64,000 nucleotides of DNA from the NCBI RefSeq assembly GCF_900102875.1, contig NZ_FNGH01000004.1:124001-188000 (forward strand), written 5' to 3'. Both the position numbers and the translations under genes were made by a program. The notes under the pieces were generated by a model. The model was not told the DNA's origin and made no database searches. It was given only the letters and a program-made list of their open reading frames with translations. How positions within the stretch are numbered: the stretch's first letter is position 1; each line of letters opens with the position of its first letter. Source of the DNA: Franzmannia pantelleriensis (GTDB taxonomy: Bacteria > Pseudomonadota > Gammaproteobacteria > Pseudomonadales > Halomonadaceae). Below are positions 8,264 through 17,281 of this stretch, one piece after another.

Positions 8264-10723
8264 TTGGTCGATCCCCTTAATGCCTGGTGGGCTCAACAAC
8301 TGGTGCTGTGCGGCTGGGCCTTCGAGCCCGACCCGACGGCGGTGTCGGCAGAGCTGGCCGCCGAACGGCTGGTATATCTCGGGGTCGAGGATCGCAGCGA
8401 GCTTGGCTGGCGACTGCTCGAGGCATTTCCCCCTGGCCCACCCAATGCGTTGAGTCAGCTCGATGCCCTGGAGCTGCTGGCGCTGGCGGCAGCGGCAGGG
8501 TGGCTGCCTGGCGAGCGTGCAAGAGCCTGGGTCAGGCACCTGGGCGATGACATCTGCGCTCACTATGGCGACCTCGACGACTGGCTCAAGGCGCTGCTCG
8601 CGATCCGCAGCGGTGAGGGCTGGGTGCGTGGCGACGATGGCTTCTATGAGGCCTGTGAGGCGTTGGCACGCCTCGAGCAGGATGGCGATGGCGTGACCTG
8701 GGAGATGCTCGTTGCACGCCTGGCGCAGCGCGACTCGCCGGCCCCCCTGTGGCCAAGCGCGCCGGGAGAGGCGGTGTGGCGTCTGCGCGCTGCCTTCGCC
8801 CCGACCCTGGCGTTGCCGCCTAGCCCGGGACTCGACTGGCCCGACGTCGCTGCCTGGCTCGGCGAGGTATGGCAGGTCCATGATCGTGATGAACTGATTC
8901 GCCTGATGCTGTGGCTGTCCGGGCAGGGGGATCGCTACGGCTGGGACCTTGACGCCAGTCGCCTGCTAGAGCAGGGCCCCGACCAGCGACAGGCGTGGCT
9001 GGCCGGGCTGCAGGGCGCCGAGCCCTACGGCCATGTACTGCTGACCTTCCTGACCCGCGGCGAACCGCTGGAGTGGGCGGCCTGGGACTGGCTGCGACTG
9101 GTCGAGCTGGCGCACGCCGGTTGGTGTCTGGAGTGGCTCAGTCAGGAGGAGGCCGAGGACGTTGCGGCACATGCCCTGGATCTGCTATCGCGACGCTATA
9201 GCGACTGGATGGCGCTGATCCACGCCTACCAGCGTGGACGCAGCCTGTTCGACGGGCGCGACCGCTGCGGTGAGGTACCCCGCGACTGGGGGCTGCTGCT
9301 GCAGTCGCCGGTCAGTCCCTGGCGTGAGCCGTTGGGCGACCTGCTGGAGGAGCCGCTGCGCCAGCGTAGCCGCGCGGCGATGCGTGCCTGGCGCCGTGAG
9401 CCGCATCACTGGGTGCTGGCGCTGGCCTCGATCCGTGAACCGGACCTCTTGTATCGCCAGGGGATTGCGCCGCCGGTGAGTGCGGCGCGGCGCGACGACG
9501 CCCGCAGCTACCTGCGTGAGACGTTGGGGCTGTTCCCCGACGATGGTGCCGACGGCCTGCGGCGCTACTGGTTGCCGGCCCAGGCACACCATCTCAACCA
9601 GCTGGCCGCCGATGCCAGCCATGCGGCGCTGCCCAGAAACCGCACCCCCTTTGGCGAGCCGTCGGCAGTGGCCTTGGCCCAGCGCAATGCCCTGGCCGAC
9701 TGCAGCCGCCATGCGGCCACCATCCACATGGCCGAGAAGTACGCTTTCTACCTTCAGATGACCATGGACAGTGGTGAGTTCGACGCCGCGTCGCTGGCCG
9801 CCCAGGCCGAGTCGCTGCGCTGCGTGCTATGCCGCTTCTATCCCGACGCGCGGCGCTTGCTGAGCGCCTGGGCCGCCTGGGAAAGTGTGCTCCCCGACGG
9901 CGAGGGGCCACTGCTGAGTCACGAGATCTGCTGGCATCGCGATGATCCTGGCAGTCCCTTCCACTGGTTGGACTGGAAACCGGGGGCCTGGCAAGAACCC
10001 GGTGATCGCCCCAGCCTGCCGCGCTTCACCGCGCTGGCCCTGGTCGGGCCGCTCAATACCAGTGCCTGGAGCGACCCGCTGCCTGAGAGCCCGCGCGAGT
10101 GCGAAGCGATCCGCGAGTGGCTCGACGGTCACTATGGCTTGCACAGCGCCGAGGGCGTGGCCGAGTTTCTGGATTTCCTGCTCGGCTCCGGTGATCGTCA
10201 GGAGTATCAGATCAACTACGCCCCCTATACCCTCAATGCCGCGCGCCTGGCCTCCGAAATCGCCACCCTGGAGTCCGACGACTGCGGCGAGGAGGAGCGC
10301 AACCACCTGCTACGGCTGGCGCGTGTGCGCGACAATGAGGATGGCTGCAACGACATCGACATGACGGCCTGGGACATTGCCCAGGCAGTAGATCTGGCGA
10401 TTGCTGCCCGCCAGTTGAACTGGCTGGATGAGGCGGCCTTCGCCGCGGTGCTGGAACGCGCCATGCGCCTGGCGACCGAGCACTATGGTGGCTGGTCGGC
10501 CTATGCGCGAGGCCTGTACGCCGGCTTTTCGTTCTTCATGGGCGAGACGGATGAGCGCCCGGCTTTTCTCGCCAGTTTCCGCGAGGCGCTGGTCGCCTGG
10601 CTCACCGGCGCACCGCCGCTGGCTGGCGCCTGGGCGAGTCTCGACTTCCCCGGTGCGCGTCCGCGCCACTGGGCGCCGATGCATATTGATACGCTGCCGG
10701 GGGATGCGCGCACCCTTCATTAA
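8264..10723 (+). CDS. Large DUF1266 (YbeU/YbeR-like) domain protein
   Basis: An 819-residue soluble, Trp- and acid-rich protein with no signal peptide or membrane segment. The C-terminal region (about 690-770) has the order expected of DUF1266: an AWDIAQAVDLA segment, a LNWLDEAAFAA segment, then EHYGGWSAYARGLYAGFSFF. A second, weaker DUF1266-like piece may lie near residue 210 (LIRLMLWLSGQGDRYGWDLD). E. coli relatives such as YbeU are about 235 residues, so this one is far longer. A TTG start is used: GAGGTG is four bases upstream and no closer ATG fits. The function of the family is unknown. It appears monocistronic. Confidence 0.65.
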   Translation: MVDPLNAWWAQQLVLCGWAFEPDPTAVSAELAAERLVYLGVEDRSELGWRLLEAFPPGPPNALSQLDALELLALAAAAGWLPGERARAWVRHLGDDICAHYGDLDDWLKALLAIRSGEGWVRGDDGFYEACEALARLEQDGDGVTWEMLVARLAQRDSPAPLWPSAPGEAVWRLRAAFAPTLALPPSPGLDWPDVAAWLGEVWQVHDRDELIRLMLWLSGQGDRYGWDLDASRLLEQGPDQRQAWLAGLQGAEPYGHVLLTFLTRGEPLEWAAWDWLRLVELAHAGWCLEWLSQEEAEDVAAHALDLLSRRYSDWMALIHAYQRGRSLFDGRDRCGEVPRDWGLLLQSPVSPWREPLGDLLEEPLRQRSRAAMRAWRREPHHWVLALASIREPDLLYRQGIAPPVSAARRDDARSYLRETLGLFPDDGADGLRRYWLPAQAHHLNQLAADASHAALPRNRTPFGEPSAVALAQRNALADCSRHAATIHMAEKYAFYLQMTMDSGEFDAASLAAQAESLRCVLCRFYPDARRLLSAWAAWESVLPDGEGPLLSHEICWHRDDPGSPFHWLDWKPGAWQEPGDRPSLPRFTALALVGPLNTSAWSDPLPESPRECEAIREWLDGHYGLHSAEGVAEFLDFLLGSGDRQEYQINYAPYTLNAARLASEIATLESDDCGEEERNHLLRLARVRDNEDGCNDIDMTAWDIAQAVDLAIAARQLNWLDEAAFAAVLERAMRLATEHYGGWSAYARGLYAGFSFFMGETDERPAFLASFREALVAWLTGAPPLAGAWASLDFPGARPRHWAPMHIDTLPGDARTLH

Positions 10724-10981
10724 CGAAACGTTACCTTCTCGGCTGTCGCCAAGTGCCATAACATAGATTATATTCATTAGGTTATTGTCAACAGGCGCTT
10801 CCTGTCAGGCGCCTGACTTCCCTTTGGCATCGGACCGCTGACAGGCCGCTATGGACGTGGTACGTCGGGCATGCGCCCTGGGCACCACTTCCACAGCGAC
10901 GTCACACTGCCCCCCGACATGCGTCGATACGCGTGATGGAGGCGAAGCGCGGTTCGCGTATTCGTGAACGAGGTCGCTGGA

Positions 10982-11578
10982 ATGTTGCGTATCGCTGGCG
11001 TATGTCTGCTTCTCAGTATCGTGGCTGGCTGTGCTGGAACACCGCAGGAAGAGCCGCCCGCTGAGTACTTCAGCTCGTCACTGCCGTCTCTCGATCATGA
11101 TCCCCTGATGTCCCCGGTCGATAACCCGATCCGTGAACTACGCAGTTTCCAACGGCCGTCGCCGGCGCTGGTGCGCCAGGCCCTACTGGCGCAGCACGAG
11201 CGCTGGGTCGGCACGCCCTATCGGCTCGGCGGCGAAGGTCAGGCTGGCATCGACTGTTCGGCGCTGATGCAACATGTCTTCAACGACAGCTTCCGCATGG
11301 ATCTGCCGCGAACCACCGAGTCCCAGGCGCTGCAGGGTAGCCGCATCGAGCGTAGTGAATTGCGCCCTGGCGATCTGGTGTTCTTCCGCCCGCCAGGCCC
11401 CTATAACCACGTTGGGGTATATGTCGGCGACGGCTACTTCCTGCACGCGTCCACCTCCCAGGGCGTAATCCTCTCCGAGATCGATAACACCTATTGGCAG
11501 CGCCACTACTGGCAATCGCGGCGCCCGATGGAGCAAAACCAGCTGGCACAGCGTGCCGCCTGGACTCAGCGCGGCTGA
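10982..11578 (+). CDS. NlpC/P60 family lipoprotein endopeptidase (Spr/MepS-like)
   Basis: A 198-residue secreted lipoprotein. The signal peptide MLRIAGVCLLLSIVAGC ends in a lipobox with the lipidated Cys17. The NlpC/P60 domain (about 65-180) has the catalytic Cys92 in GIDCSALMQHVF, His143 in YNHVGVYVG and His155 in YFLHAS, as in MepS, which cuts D-Ala-mDAP cross-links in peptidoglycan during growth. The ATG at 10982 follows GAGG by about nine bases; an in-frame GTG at 10964 is possible but would spoil the signal peptide. Its 3' end overlaps the convergent LysR gene by 13 bp. The 240-bp upstream gap has an AT-rich block near 10755-10790 that may be the promoter. Confidence 0.88.
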   Translation: MLRIAGVCLLLSIVAGCAGTPQEEPPAEYFSSSLPSLDHDPLMSPVDNPIRELRSFQRPSPALVRQALLAQHERWVGTPYRLGGEGQAGIDCSALMQHVFNDSFRMDLPRTTESQALQGSRIERSELRPGDLVFFRPPGPYNHVGVYVGDGYFLHASTSQGVILSEIDNTYWQRHYWQSRRPMEQNQLAQRAAWTQRG

Positions 11579-12456
11579 TCGGGATGTTCAAGGACGAAGT
11601 CGACGAATGCCTGCTCGGCCCGCGACAGGCCGCTGCCGCGAGCCCAAGCCAGCGATAGCTCGAGCCACGCCGGAGGGGCGAACGACACTGCCGCCAGCCC
11701 CGGCTCGTCGATCACCCGGCGCAAAAAGGTGGTGATGCCGAACCCCTGGCGGACGATGGCCTTGGTCAGCGGAATCAGGTTCGACTGAAAGGCCACATCG
11801 GCCTGGTGGCCCCCCGCATCGGCCAGGGCGTCGACGAACTCGCGGTGAAAGTACCCATCCTGAAACAGCACCAGTGGCTCGCCGAAGAAGTCCTCAGGCG
11901 AGACGCTCGCACGTCCAGCGAAGGGGTGATCCTCCGGCACGCACACCACCATCTCCTCGCGCAGGAAGCGGCGTCGCTCCAGCCCCTGACTAGTCGCGTC
12001 ATCGATCACCACGCCGAGATCCAGCTCGCCGGCATTGATCATGCGCTGCAGGCGTCGGGTGCCGGCCTCCACCACCGTCAGGCGGATACCGGGATGACGC
12101 GCCTTGAAGCCCATCAGCAGTGGTGGGAAGTAGTAGGAGCCGAGCATCGAGGGGATGCCGATGCGCACCTCGCCCTTGACCAGACCATGCAGCTCGCGCA
12201 TTGCCAGATGGGCCGCCTCGGCGCGTTCGAGCAGTGACGTGGCGTGGACGTAGAGTGCCTCGCCTTCGGCGGTGAGACTGATACGCCGTTCATGGCGATG
12301 AAACAGGGTCAGCTCGAGGCGCTTTTCGAGATTGGCGACGGTCTGGCTGATCGCCGACTGTGCCACGTGCAGTTCGCGGGCGGCGGCGCTGAAGCCGCGA
12401 TGGTCGGCGACGCTGACGAAGCACTGCAGCGCGCGCAGGTCGAAGGGCAGGCTCAT
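11566..12456 (-). CDS. LysR family transcriptional regulator (divergent to MFS gene)
   Basis: A 296-residue LysR-type regulator: an N-terminal winged helix (residues about 5-62, with FSAAARELHVAQSAISQTVANLE as the recognition region) and a substrate-binding domain from about 90. It is divergent from an MFS exporter gene 87 bp away, the same arrangement as E. coli ynfL-ynfM. It likely controls that exporter and itself. The gap holds an inverted repeat GGCAT-N5-ATGCC (12509-12523) and several T-N11-A patterns that could be its site. The inducer is unknown. Confidence 0.9.
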   Translation of the reverse strand: MSLPFDLRALQCFVSVADHRGFSAAARELHVAQSAISQTVANLEKRLELTLFHRHERRISLTAEGEALYVHATSLLERAEAAHLAMRELHGLVKGEVRIGIPSMLGSYYFPPLLMGFKARHPGIRLTVVEAGTRRLQRMINAGELDLGVVIDDATSQGLERRRFLREEMVVCVPEDHPFAGRASVSPEDFFGEPLVLFQDGYFHREFVDALADAGGHQADVAFQSNLIPLTKAIVRQGFGITTFLRRVIDEPGLAAVSFAPPAWLELSLAWARGSGLSRAEQAFVDFVLEHPDQPR

Positions 12457-12543
12457 AAGAAAATCCGATGGCGGTTATCAAAAGATGCTGTTTGGCTTAT
12501 TGGTCCGAGGCATTGATCATGCCCCTCCCACTCGGAGACGTCC

Positions 12544-13734
12544 ATGATCGAAGCTCATAGTCGCGCCTGGTGGCGTGCCACCCTGGCGCTCTGCCTGGGA
12601 TCCTTCACGGTGTTCATTAATCTCTATGCGCCGCAGCCGCTGCTGCCCGAGCTGCGCCAGGTGTTCGGGATCTCGACCCTGGCCGCGGGGCTGGTGATGT
12701 CGGTGTCGACGCTCACGCTAGCGCTGGCGTTGCTGGTGTTCGGCACCCTCTCCGATGCAATTGGCCGGCGCGGTATCATGCTGGTGACCCTGGTGTTGAC
12801 CACTCTGTGCAGCCTGGGACTGGTGCTGGCACCCAATTACCACACGCTGCTGTTGCTGCGGGCCGTGCAGGGCTTTGTGCTCGGTGGTCTGCCGGCGGTG
12901 GCGATCGCCTGGATGGGTGATGAGTTCGACAGGCGCGGGCTGATGCTGGCGGTGGGCCTATATATCAGCGCCAACACCCTGGGTGGCATCGGCGGTCGGG
13001 TGATGGGCGGTTTCGCCGCCGACTTGGGCGGCTGGCAGGCGAGTTTCGCTACCGTCGGCGTGGTCAGCGTGGTGTGTGTGGCGCTGTTCTGGAAGCTGCT
13101 GCCGGCGTCGCGCCACTTCGAGCCAAAGCCGTTTCGCCTGGCGGCGGCGCTGGGGTCCATCACTGCCCATCTGCGCAATCCGCTGCTGCTCGGGGCCTAT
13201 CTGATCGGCGGGCTCAATTTTCTGATCTTCATCAACCAGTACAGCTACATCACCTTTCGCCTGAGTGAGGCGCCCTACGGCTTGGCGACTCAGTGGCTGG
13301 GGATGATCTTCGTCACCTACCTCGGTGGCACCCTGGGCGCCTCGCTGTCGGGGCGCGCCGCTCAGCAGCTCTCTCAACCGCGCTGCATGATGCTGGGCAT
13401 CGCGATTTTCGCGGTGGGTACGGTGCTGACCCTGGCCGATTCGCTGGTCGCGATCATCGTCGGGCTGACCGTCAACGCCTTCGGCTTCTTCTTCACCCAT
13501 TCGACGGCCTCGAGCTGGGTCGGGCGCCAGGCCAAAGCCGCACGCGGTAGCGCCTCGGCGCTCTACCTGGTGTTCTACTACGTCGGCGCCAGCCTTGGGG
13601 GCTTCTATCTGGAGCCATTCTGGCAGTTGGCCCAGTGGTGGGGGGTGGCGCTGGCCTCATGGCTGGTGCTGGCGATAACCCTGGGATTGGCTGGTTGGCT
13701 AGGGATCAAGGAGCGCGCCGCGCACGCTCCTTGA
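12544..13734 (+). CDS. MFS transporter, YnfM-like
   Basis: A 396-residue, 12-helix major facilitator protein. The loop 2-3 motif GTLSDAIGRRG (about 62-72) is canonical, and PQPLLPELRQVFG in helix 1-2 and GGLPAVAIAWMGDEF in helix 4-5 match the YnfM/arabinose-efflux-like drug:proton antiporters. GGAGA precedes the ATG. It is divergently paired with a LysR regulator, which supports inducible export of some organic compound. The substrate cannot be inferred. Confidence 0.9.
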   Translation: MIEAHSRAWWRATLALCLGSFTVFINLYAPQPLLPELRQVFGISTLAAGLVMSVSTLTLALALLVFGTLSDAIGRRGIMLVTLVLTTLCSLGLVLAPNYHTLLLLRAVQGFVLGGLPAVAIAWMGDEFDRRGLMLAVGLYISANTLGGIGGRVMGGFAADLGGWQASFATVGVVSVVCVALFWKLLPASRHFEPKPFRLAAALGSITAHLRNPLLLGAYLIGGLNFLIFINQYSYITFRLSEAPYGLATQWLGMIFVTYLGGTLGASLSGRAAQQLSQPRCMMLGIAIFAVGTVLTLADSLVAIIVGLTVNAFGFFFTHSTASSWVGRQAKAARGSASALYLVFYYVGASLGGFYLEPFWQLAQWWGVALASWLVLAITLGLAGWLGIKERAAHAP

Positions 13735-13735
13735 T
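13705..13735. terminator. Hairpin spanning the MFS stop codon
   Basis: An 11-bp perfect stem (13705-13715 with 13725-13735) with a 9-base loop overlaps the last codons and stop (13732-13734) of the MFS gene, just before the convergent azurin gene. There is no T-run, so termination is uncertain; the hairpin could instead protect the 3' end of the transcript. Confidence 0.4.
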
Positions 13736-13749
13736 TGACGCCTTGAAGA

Positions 13750-14199
13750 TCAGTCGACCAGTGTGACGGCGCCGCGCATGATGCCCGAGTGCCCGGGGAA
13801 ACTACAGAAGAAGACATAGCTGTCGTCGCCGTCGAGTTCATCGACATCGAAGGTCACCGAGGTACTTTCGCCGCCGCCGATCATCTCGGTATAGGCGATG
13901 ATGCGTTCGTCGTCGGGAACGATATAGTCGTTCTCCGGACCGGCCGCCATGCTCGCCTCGGCGACGTCGGCCATGTCTGCTTCCCGAGTCAGCACCCAGT
14001 TGTGGCCCATGGTCTCGACGCCCATGCTGCCGACATGTTCCAGCTCGAGGGTGAAGGTATCGCAGCTCTGGCTGATCTCGAGAGTATCGGTATCGAACTG
14101 CATCTGGTCGTTGGATTCCACCACGGCGCTACACTCATCGGCCAGGGCCGGTAGGCTCAGCAGACCGAGCAATGCGGCGGCTACCATTGGACGAATCAT
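13750..14199 (-). CDS. azu: Azurin (blue copper protein)
   Basis: A 149-residue periplasmic type 1 copper protein carrying single electrons between redox partners. A signal peptide (1-20, ending LPALA) precedes the mature protein. The copper ligands are all visible: His66 in TMGHNWVL, and Cys132, His137 and Met141 in FFCSFPGHSGIM. Cys23 and Cys46 correspond to the conserved disulphide. Mature length agrees with Pseudomonas azurin. CAAGGGAG precedes the start. No nitrite reductase or other obvious partner is adjacent, so it may serve peroxidase or stress-linked electron transfer. The next gene on the same strand is msrA, 116 bp away. Confidence 0.96.
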   Translation of the reverse strand: MIRPMVAAALLGLLSLPALADECSAVVESNDQMQFDTDTLEISQSCDTFTLELEHVGSMGVETMGHNWVLTREADMADVAEASMAAGPENDYIVPDDERIIAYTEMIGGGESTSVTFDVDELDGDDSYVFFCSFPGHSGIMRGAVTLVD

Positions 14200-14315
14200 C
14201 GGCTACTCCCTTGCTTGTGAAAGACAATGAGATTCAATCACATTAGTAAGGCAGTGTTCTACCCGAGTGGCGATCCCGAGTGCGGTGAATCGTCACATGT
14301 CAGCCGCGCGAGCGG

Positions 14316-14924
14316 CTACAGGCCGCCGGCTTCATCGCCCCAGATCTCTTCTAGGCGTTCCTCACGCCCGCAGGCGGACTTGTAGAAGCGGTAGCGCAGC
14401 GGGTTCTCTTGATAGTAGTTCTGGTGATAGTCCTCCGCCGCGTAGAACGTCTCGAAGTCGTTGATTTCGGTGGCAATGACGCGGTCGAAGCGCTCGGCCA
14501 CCGCATCTCGGCTAGCCTCGGCCAGGGCACGCTCCTCGTCGCTGGCGGTGAAGATCGCGCTGCGGTAGGCCTCGCCGGCGTCGCAGAACTGACGGTCCTC
14601 GACGAAGGGGTCGATATTGCGCCAGAACACGTGCAGCAGCGTCTCGTAGTCGACCTGGCTCGGATCATATTCGACCTTGACCACCTCGGCATGCCCGGTG
14701 CCGCCGCCGACTACCTGTTCATAGCTGGGATTCTCGACGTGGCCGCCGCTGAAGCCCGAGGTGGTGGCGACTACCCCGTCGACGGCATCGAAGAACTCCT
14801 CCACGCACCAGAAGCAGCCACCGCCAAATACCGCTTCGGCGGTTGACTGGTTGGCTTCTTCGGCGTGGGCGGCAAGCGGCAGCAGCGCGAACAGGGCGTA
14901 GCGAAGCGGACGAATCGATGGCAT
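14316..14924 (-). CDS. msrA: Peptide methionine sulfoxide reductase MsrA, exported form
   Basis: A 202-residue MsrA reducing the S-epimer of methionine sulfoxide in proteins. The motif GGCFWCVEEFF contains the catalytic Cys37 with Cys40. An N-terminal segment (MPSIRPLRYALFALLPLAAHA) looks like a cleavable signal peptide, so the enzyme should act in the periplasm, unlike cytoplasmic E. coli MsrA. No MsrB is fused or adjacent. It lies just upstream of azurin on the same strand, which suggests envelope oxidative-stress protection as a shared theme. Confidence 0.93.
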   Translation of the reverse strand: MPSIRPLRYALFALLPLAAHAEEANQSTAEAVFGGGCFWCVEEFFDAVDGVVATTSGFSGGHVENPSYEQVVGGGTGHAEVVKVEYDPSQVDYETLLHVFWRNIDPFVEDRQFCDAGEAYRSAIFTASDEERALAEASRDAVAERFDRVIATEINDFETFYAAEDYHQNYYQENPLRYRFYKSACGREERLEEIWGDEAGGL

Positions 14925-15082
14925 GGTAATTGACCGGTTGCGGAGCGATGCCTGCTTTGATGGCCTGATGGCACAGGGGTTCCCGAGATGGCTGCGGTGC
15001 CACCGTGTAAGGAAGCGCAGGCGGTGGCGACGGAAGGGCTATCGCACCGCCTGGCCCAGGCGGATATCCCGATCATGGAGAG

Positions 15083-17281
15083 ATGAGCTTGGCACAACGA
15101 CGACTGTGGATCCTGGTGAGTGTGGCGCTGCTGGTGGCAGCCTTCTTTATCAGCGGCGCCCATCAGTGGCTGACCCTCGACAACCTCAAGGCCAATCAAA
15201 CCGAATTCCAGCGCTGGTTCGGTGAACGGCCGCTGCTGGTGGGCGGCGGCTTCTTTCTGCTCTATACGCTGATGGCGGGGCTATCGCTCCCCGGGGCGAC
15301 GTTGCTGACGCTGTTAGGCGGCGCGCTGTTTGGCTTCGGCTGGGGGCTGTTGATCATCTCCTTTGCCAGCACCCTGGGCGCGACCCTGGCGTTTGTGATT
15401 GCCCGCACCCTGGCGCGCGGCCCGCTGGAGCGGCGCTTTGCTGCCCAGCTCGACAGCATCAACCGCGGGATCCAGCGAGAAGGGGCGCTGTACCTGTTCA
15501 CCCTGCGGTTGATTCCACTGTTCCCATTCTTTGTCATCAACCTGGTGATGGGGCTGACGCGGATGAAGGTGGTGACCTTCTACTGGGTCAGCCAGCTGGG
15601 CATGCTGCCAGGCACTGCGGTGTTCGTGAACGCCGGGCGCGAGCTCGGCAGTCTCGAGTCGCTGTCGGGTATTTTATCGCCGACGCTGATCGTCTCCTTC
15701 GTGCTGATCGGGCTGTTTCCTCTTGTGGCGCGCTGGGTGGTGGATGCCATCAAACGCCACCGGCTGGCCAAGGCGTACCATCGTCCCCAGGGCTTCGATT
15801 ATGACGTCGTGGTAATCGGTGCCGGCTCGGCGGGCCTGGTGGCCAGCTATATCGCCTCAGCGGTCAAGGCGCGGGTGGCGCTGGTGGAGCGTGACGCGAT
15901 GGGCGGCGACTGCCTGAATACCGGCTGCGTGCCCTCCAAGGCGCTGATTCGCGCCGCCCGTGCCGCCCACGAAGCGCGTCAGGCCAAGCGTTTCGGGGTC
16001 CATCTAGGCGAGCCCGAGGTGGACGTCCGCGGCGTGATGGCCCATGTGCACGATGCCATCGCCAAGGTCGCCCCCCACGACAGCCCCGCCCGCTATCGCG
16101 GCCTGGGCGTCGATGTGGTGCACGGCGAGGCGCGCCTGCAGACGCCCTGGGAGGTGCGCGTCGGCGAACGGGTGCTGACCAGTCGCCATGTCATCATCGC
16201 CAGCGGCGCGCGGCCGCGTGTGCTGCCGCTGCCGGGTATCGACGCCGAGGAGATCCTGACCTCCGACAATCTGTGGCAGCTCGAGCGGTTGCCGGAGCGG
16301 CTGGTGGTGATTGGCGGCGGGCCGATTGGCTGCGAGCTGGGCCAGAGCTTCGCGCGCTTGGGCAGCCGGGTGCATCTGGTGGAAGAGGCGGCTCAGCTGC
16401 TGCCGCGGGAGGATCGCGACGTCGCCGAGACCCTCGAAGGCGCGCTGCGCGAGGAGGGCGTGGGGCTGCACCTGGGCTGCCGGGCGCTGGCGGTGGAGCC
16501 TGGCCCCAGCCATGGCCCGCAGGCCAAGGTACTGGTGATCGAGCGCGCCGACGGCAGCCGGTCGCGCATCGTGTTCGACCGCCTGCTGATGGCGGTGGGG
16601 CGCCAAGCCAACGTCGAGGGGCTGGGGCTGGAGGCGCTGGGCATTGCGACTCGCAGCAACGGCACCCTGGATGTCGACGACACATTGCGCAGCCTGCACC
16701 CCAATATCTGGGCCTGCGGCGACGTGGTGGGGCCGTATCAGCTGACCCACGCCAGCGCCCATCAGGCCTGGCATGCCACGGTCAACGCGCTGTTTGGCGA
16801 GCTCAAGCGCTTCTCGGTCAGCTATCGCGCGCTGCCGGCGGTGACCTTCAGCGACCCCGAGGTGGCGCGGGTCGGGCTCAGCGAGCGCGAGGCCAAGGCC
16901 CGCGGGACTGCCTATGAACTGACCCGCTACGAACTCTCCGAGCTGGACCGCGCCATCGCCGACGGCCACGACCGCGGCTTCGTCAAGGTGCTGACGGTAC
17001 CCGGCAAGGACCGGATTCTCGGCGCCAGCGTGGTCGGACATGGTGCCGGTGAACTGTTGGCCACCTTCACTCTGGCGATGACGCGCAATATCGGCCTCAA
17101 CAAGCTGCTGGCGACGATTCACCCCTACCCGAGCTACTCGGAGGCGGCCAAGGCCAGCGCCGGACTGTGGAAGAACGCCCACAAACCAGAGCGGCTGCTT
17201 GGCTGGTTGGCGCGCTACTTCGGCTGGAGACGGCGTAGCGGTCGCCTGCACCTGATCGACACCCACGAGGAGCGCCCCTGA
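15083..17281 (+). CDS. Fusion of TVP38/TMEM64 membrane domain and pyridine-nucleotide-disulphide oxidoreductase
   Basis: A 732-residue two-part protein. Residues 1-225 form a TVP38/TMEM64 (VTT) membrane domain with several helices and the motif LPGATLLTLLGGALFG. From about 240 a class I flavoprotein disulphide reductase follows: FAD site VVIGAGSAGL, redox-active Cys277 and Cys282 in GDCLNTGCVPSK, NAD(P) site VIGGGPIGCELGQ, and the C-terminal IHPYPSYSEA where mercuric reductase and dihydrolipoyl dehydrogenase carry the catalytic histidine. The reductase is therefore tethered to the inner membrane. The substrate is unknown; there is no mer operon nearby. The stop overlaps the next start by one base. 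Confidence 0.9.
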   Translation: MSLAQRRLWILVSVALLVAAFFISGAHQWLTLDNLKANQTEFQRWFGERPLLVGGGFFLLYTLMAGLSLPGATLLTLLGGALFGFGWGLLIISFASTLGATLAFVIARTLARGPLERRFAAQLDSINRGIQREGALYLFTLRLIPLFPFFVINLVMGLTRMKVVTFYWVSQLGMLPGTAVFVNAGRELGSLESLSGILSPTLIVSFVLIGLFPLVARWVVDAIKRHRLAKAYHRPQGFDYDVVVIGAGSAGLVASYIASAVKARVALVERDAMGGDCLNTGCVPSKALIRAARAAHEARQAKRFGVHLGEPEVDVRGVMAHVHDAIAKVAPHDSPARYRGLGVDVVHGEARLQTPWEVRVGERVLTSRHVIIASGARPRVLPLPGIDAEEILTSDNLWQLERLPERLVVIGGGPIGCELGQSFARLGSRVHLVEEAAQLLPREDRDVAETLEGALREEGVGLHLGCRALAVEPGPSHGPQAKVLVIERADGSRSRIVFDRLLMAVGRQANVEGLGLEALGIATRSNGTLDVDDTLRSLHPNIWACGDVVGPYQLTHASAHQAWHATVNALFGELKRFSVSYRALPAVTFSDPEVARVGLSEREAKARGTAYELTRYELSELDRAIADGHDRGFVKVLTVPGKDRILGASVVGHGAGELLATFTLAMTRNIGLNKLLATIHPYPSYSEAAKASAGLWKNAHKPERLLGWLARYFGWRRRSGRLHLIDTHEERP

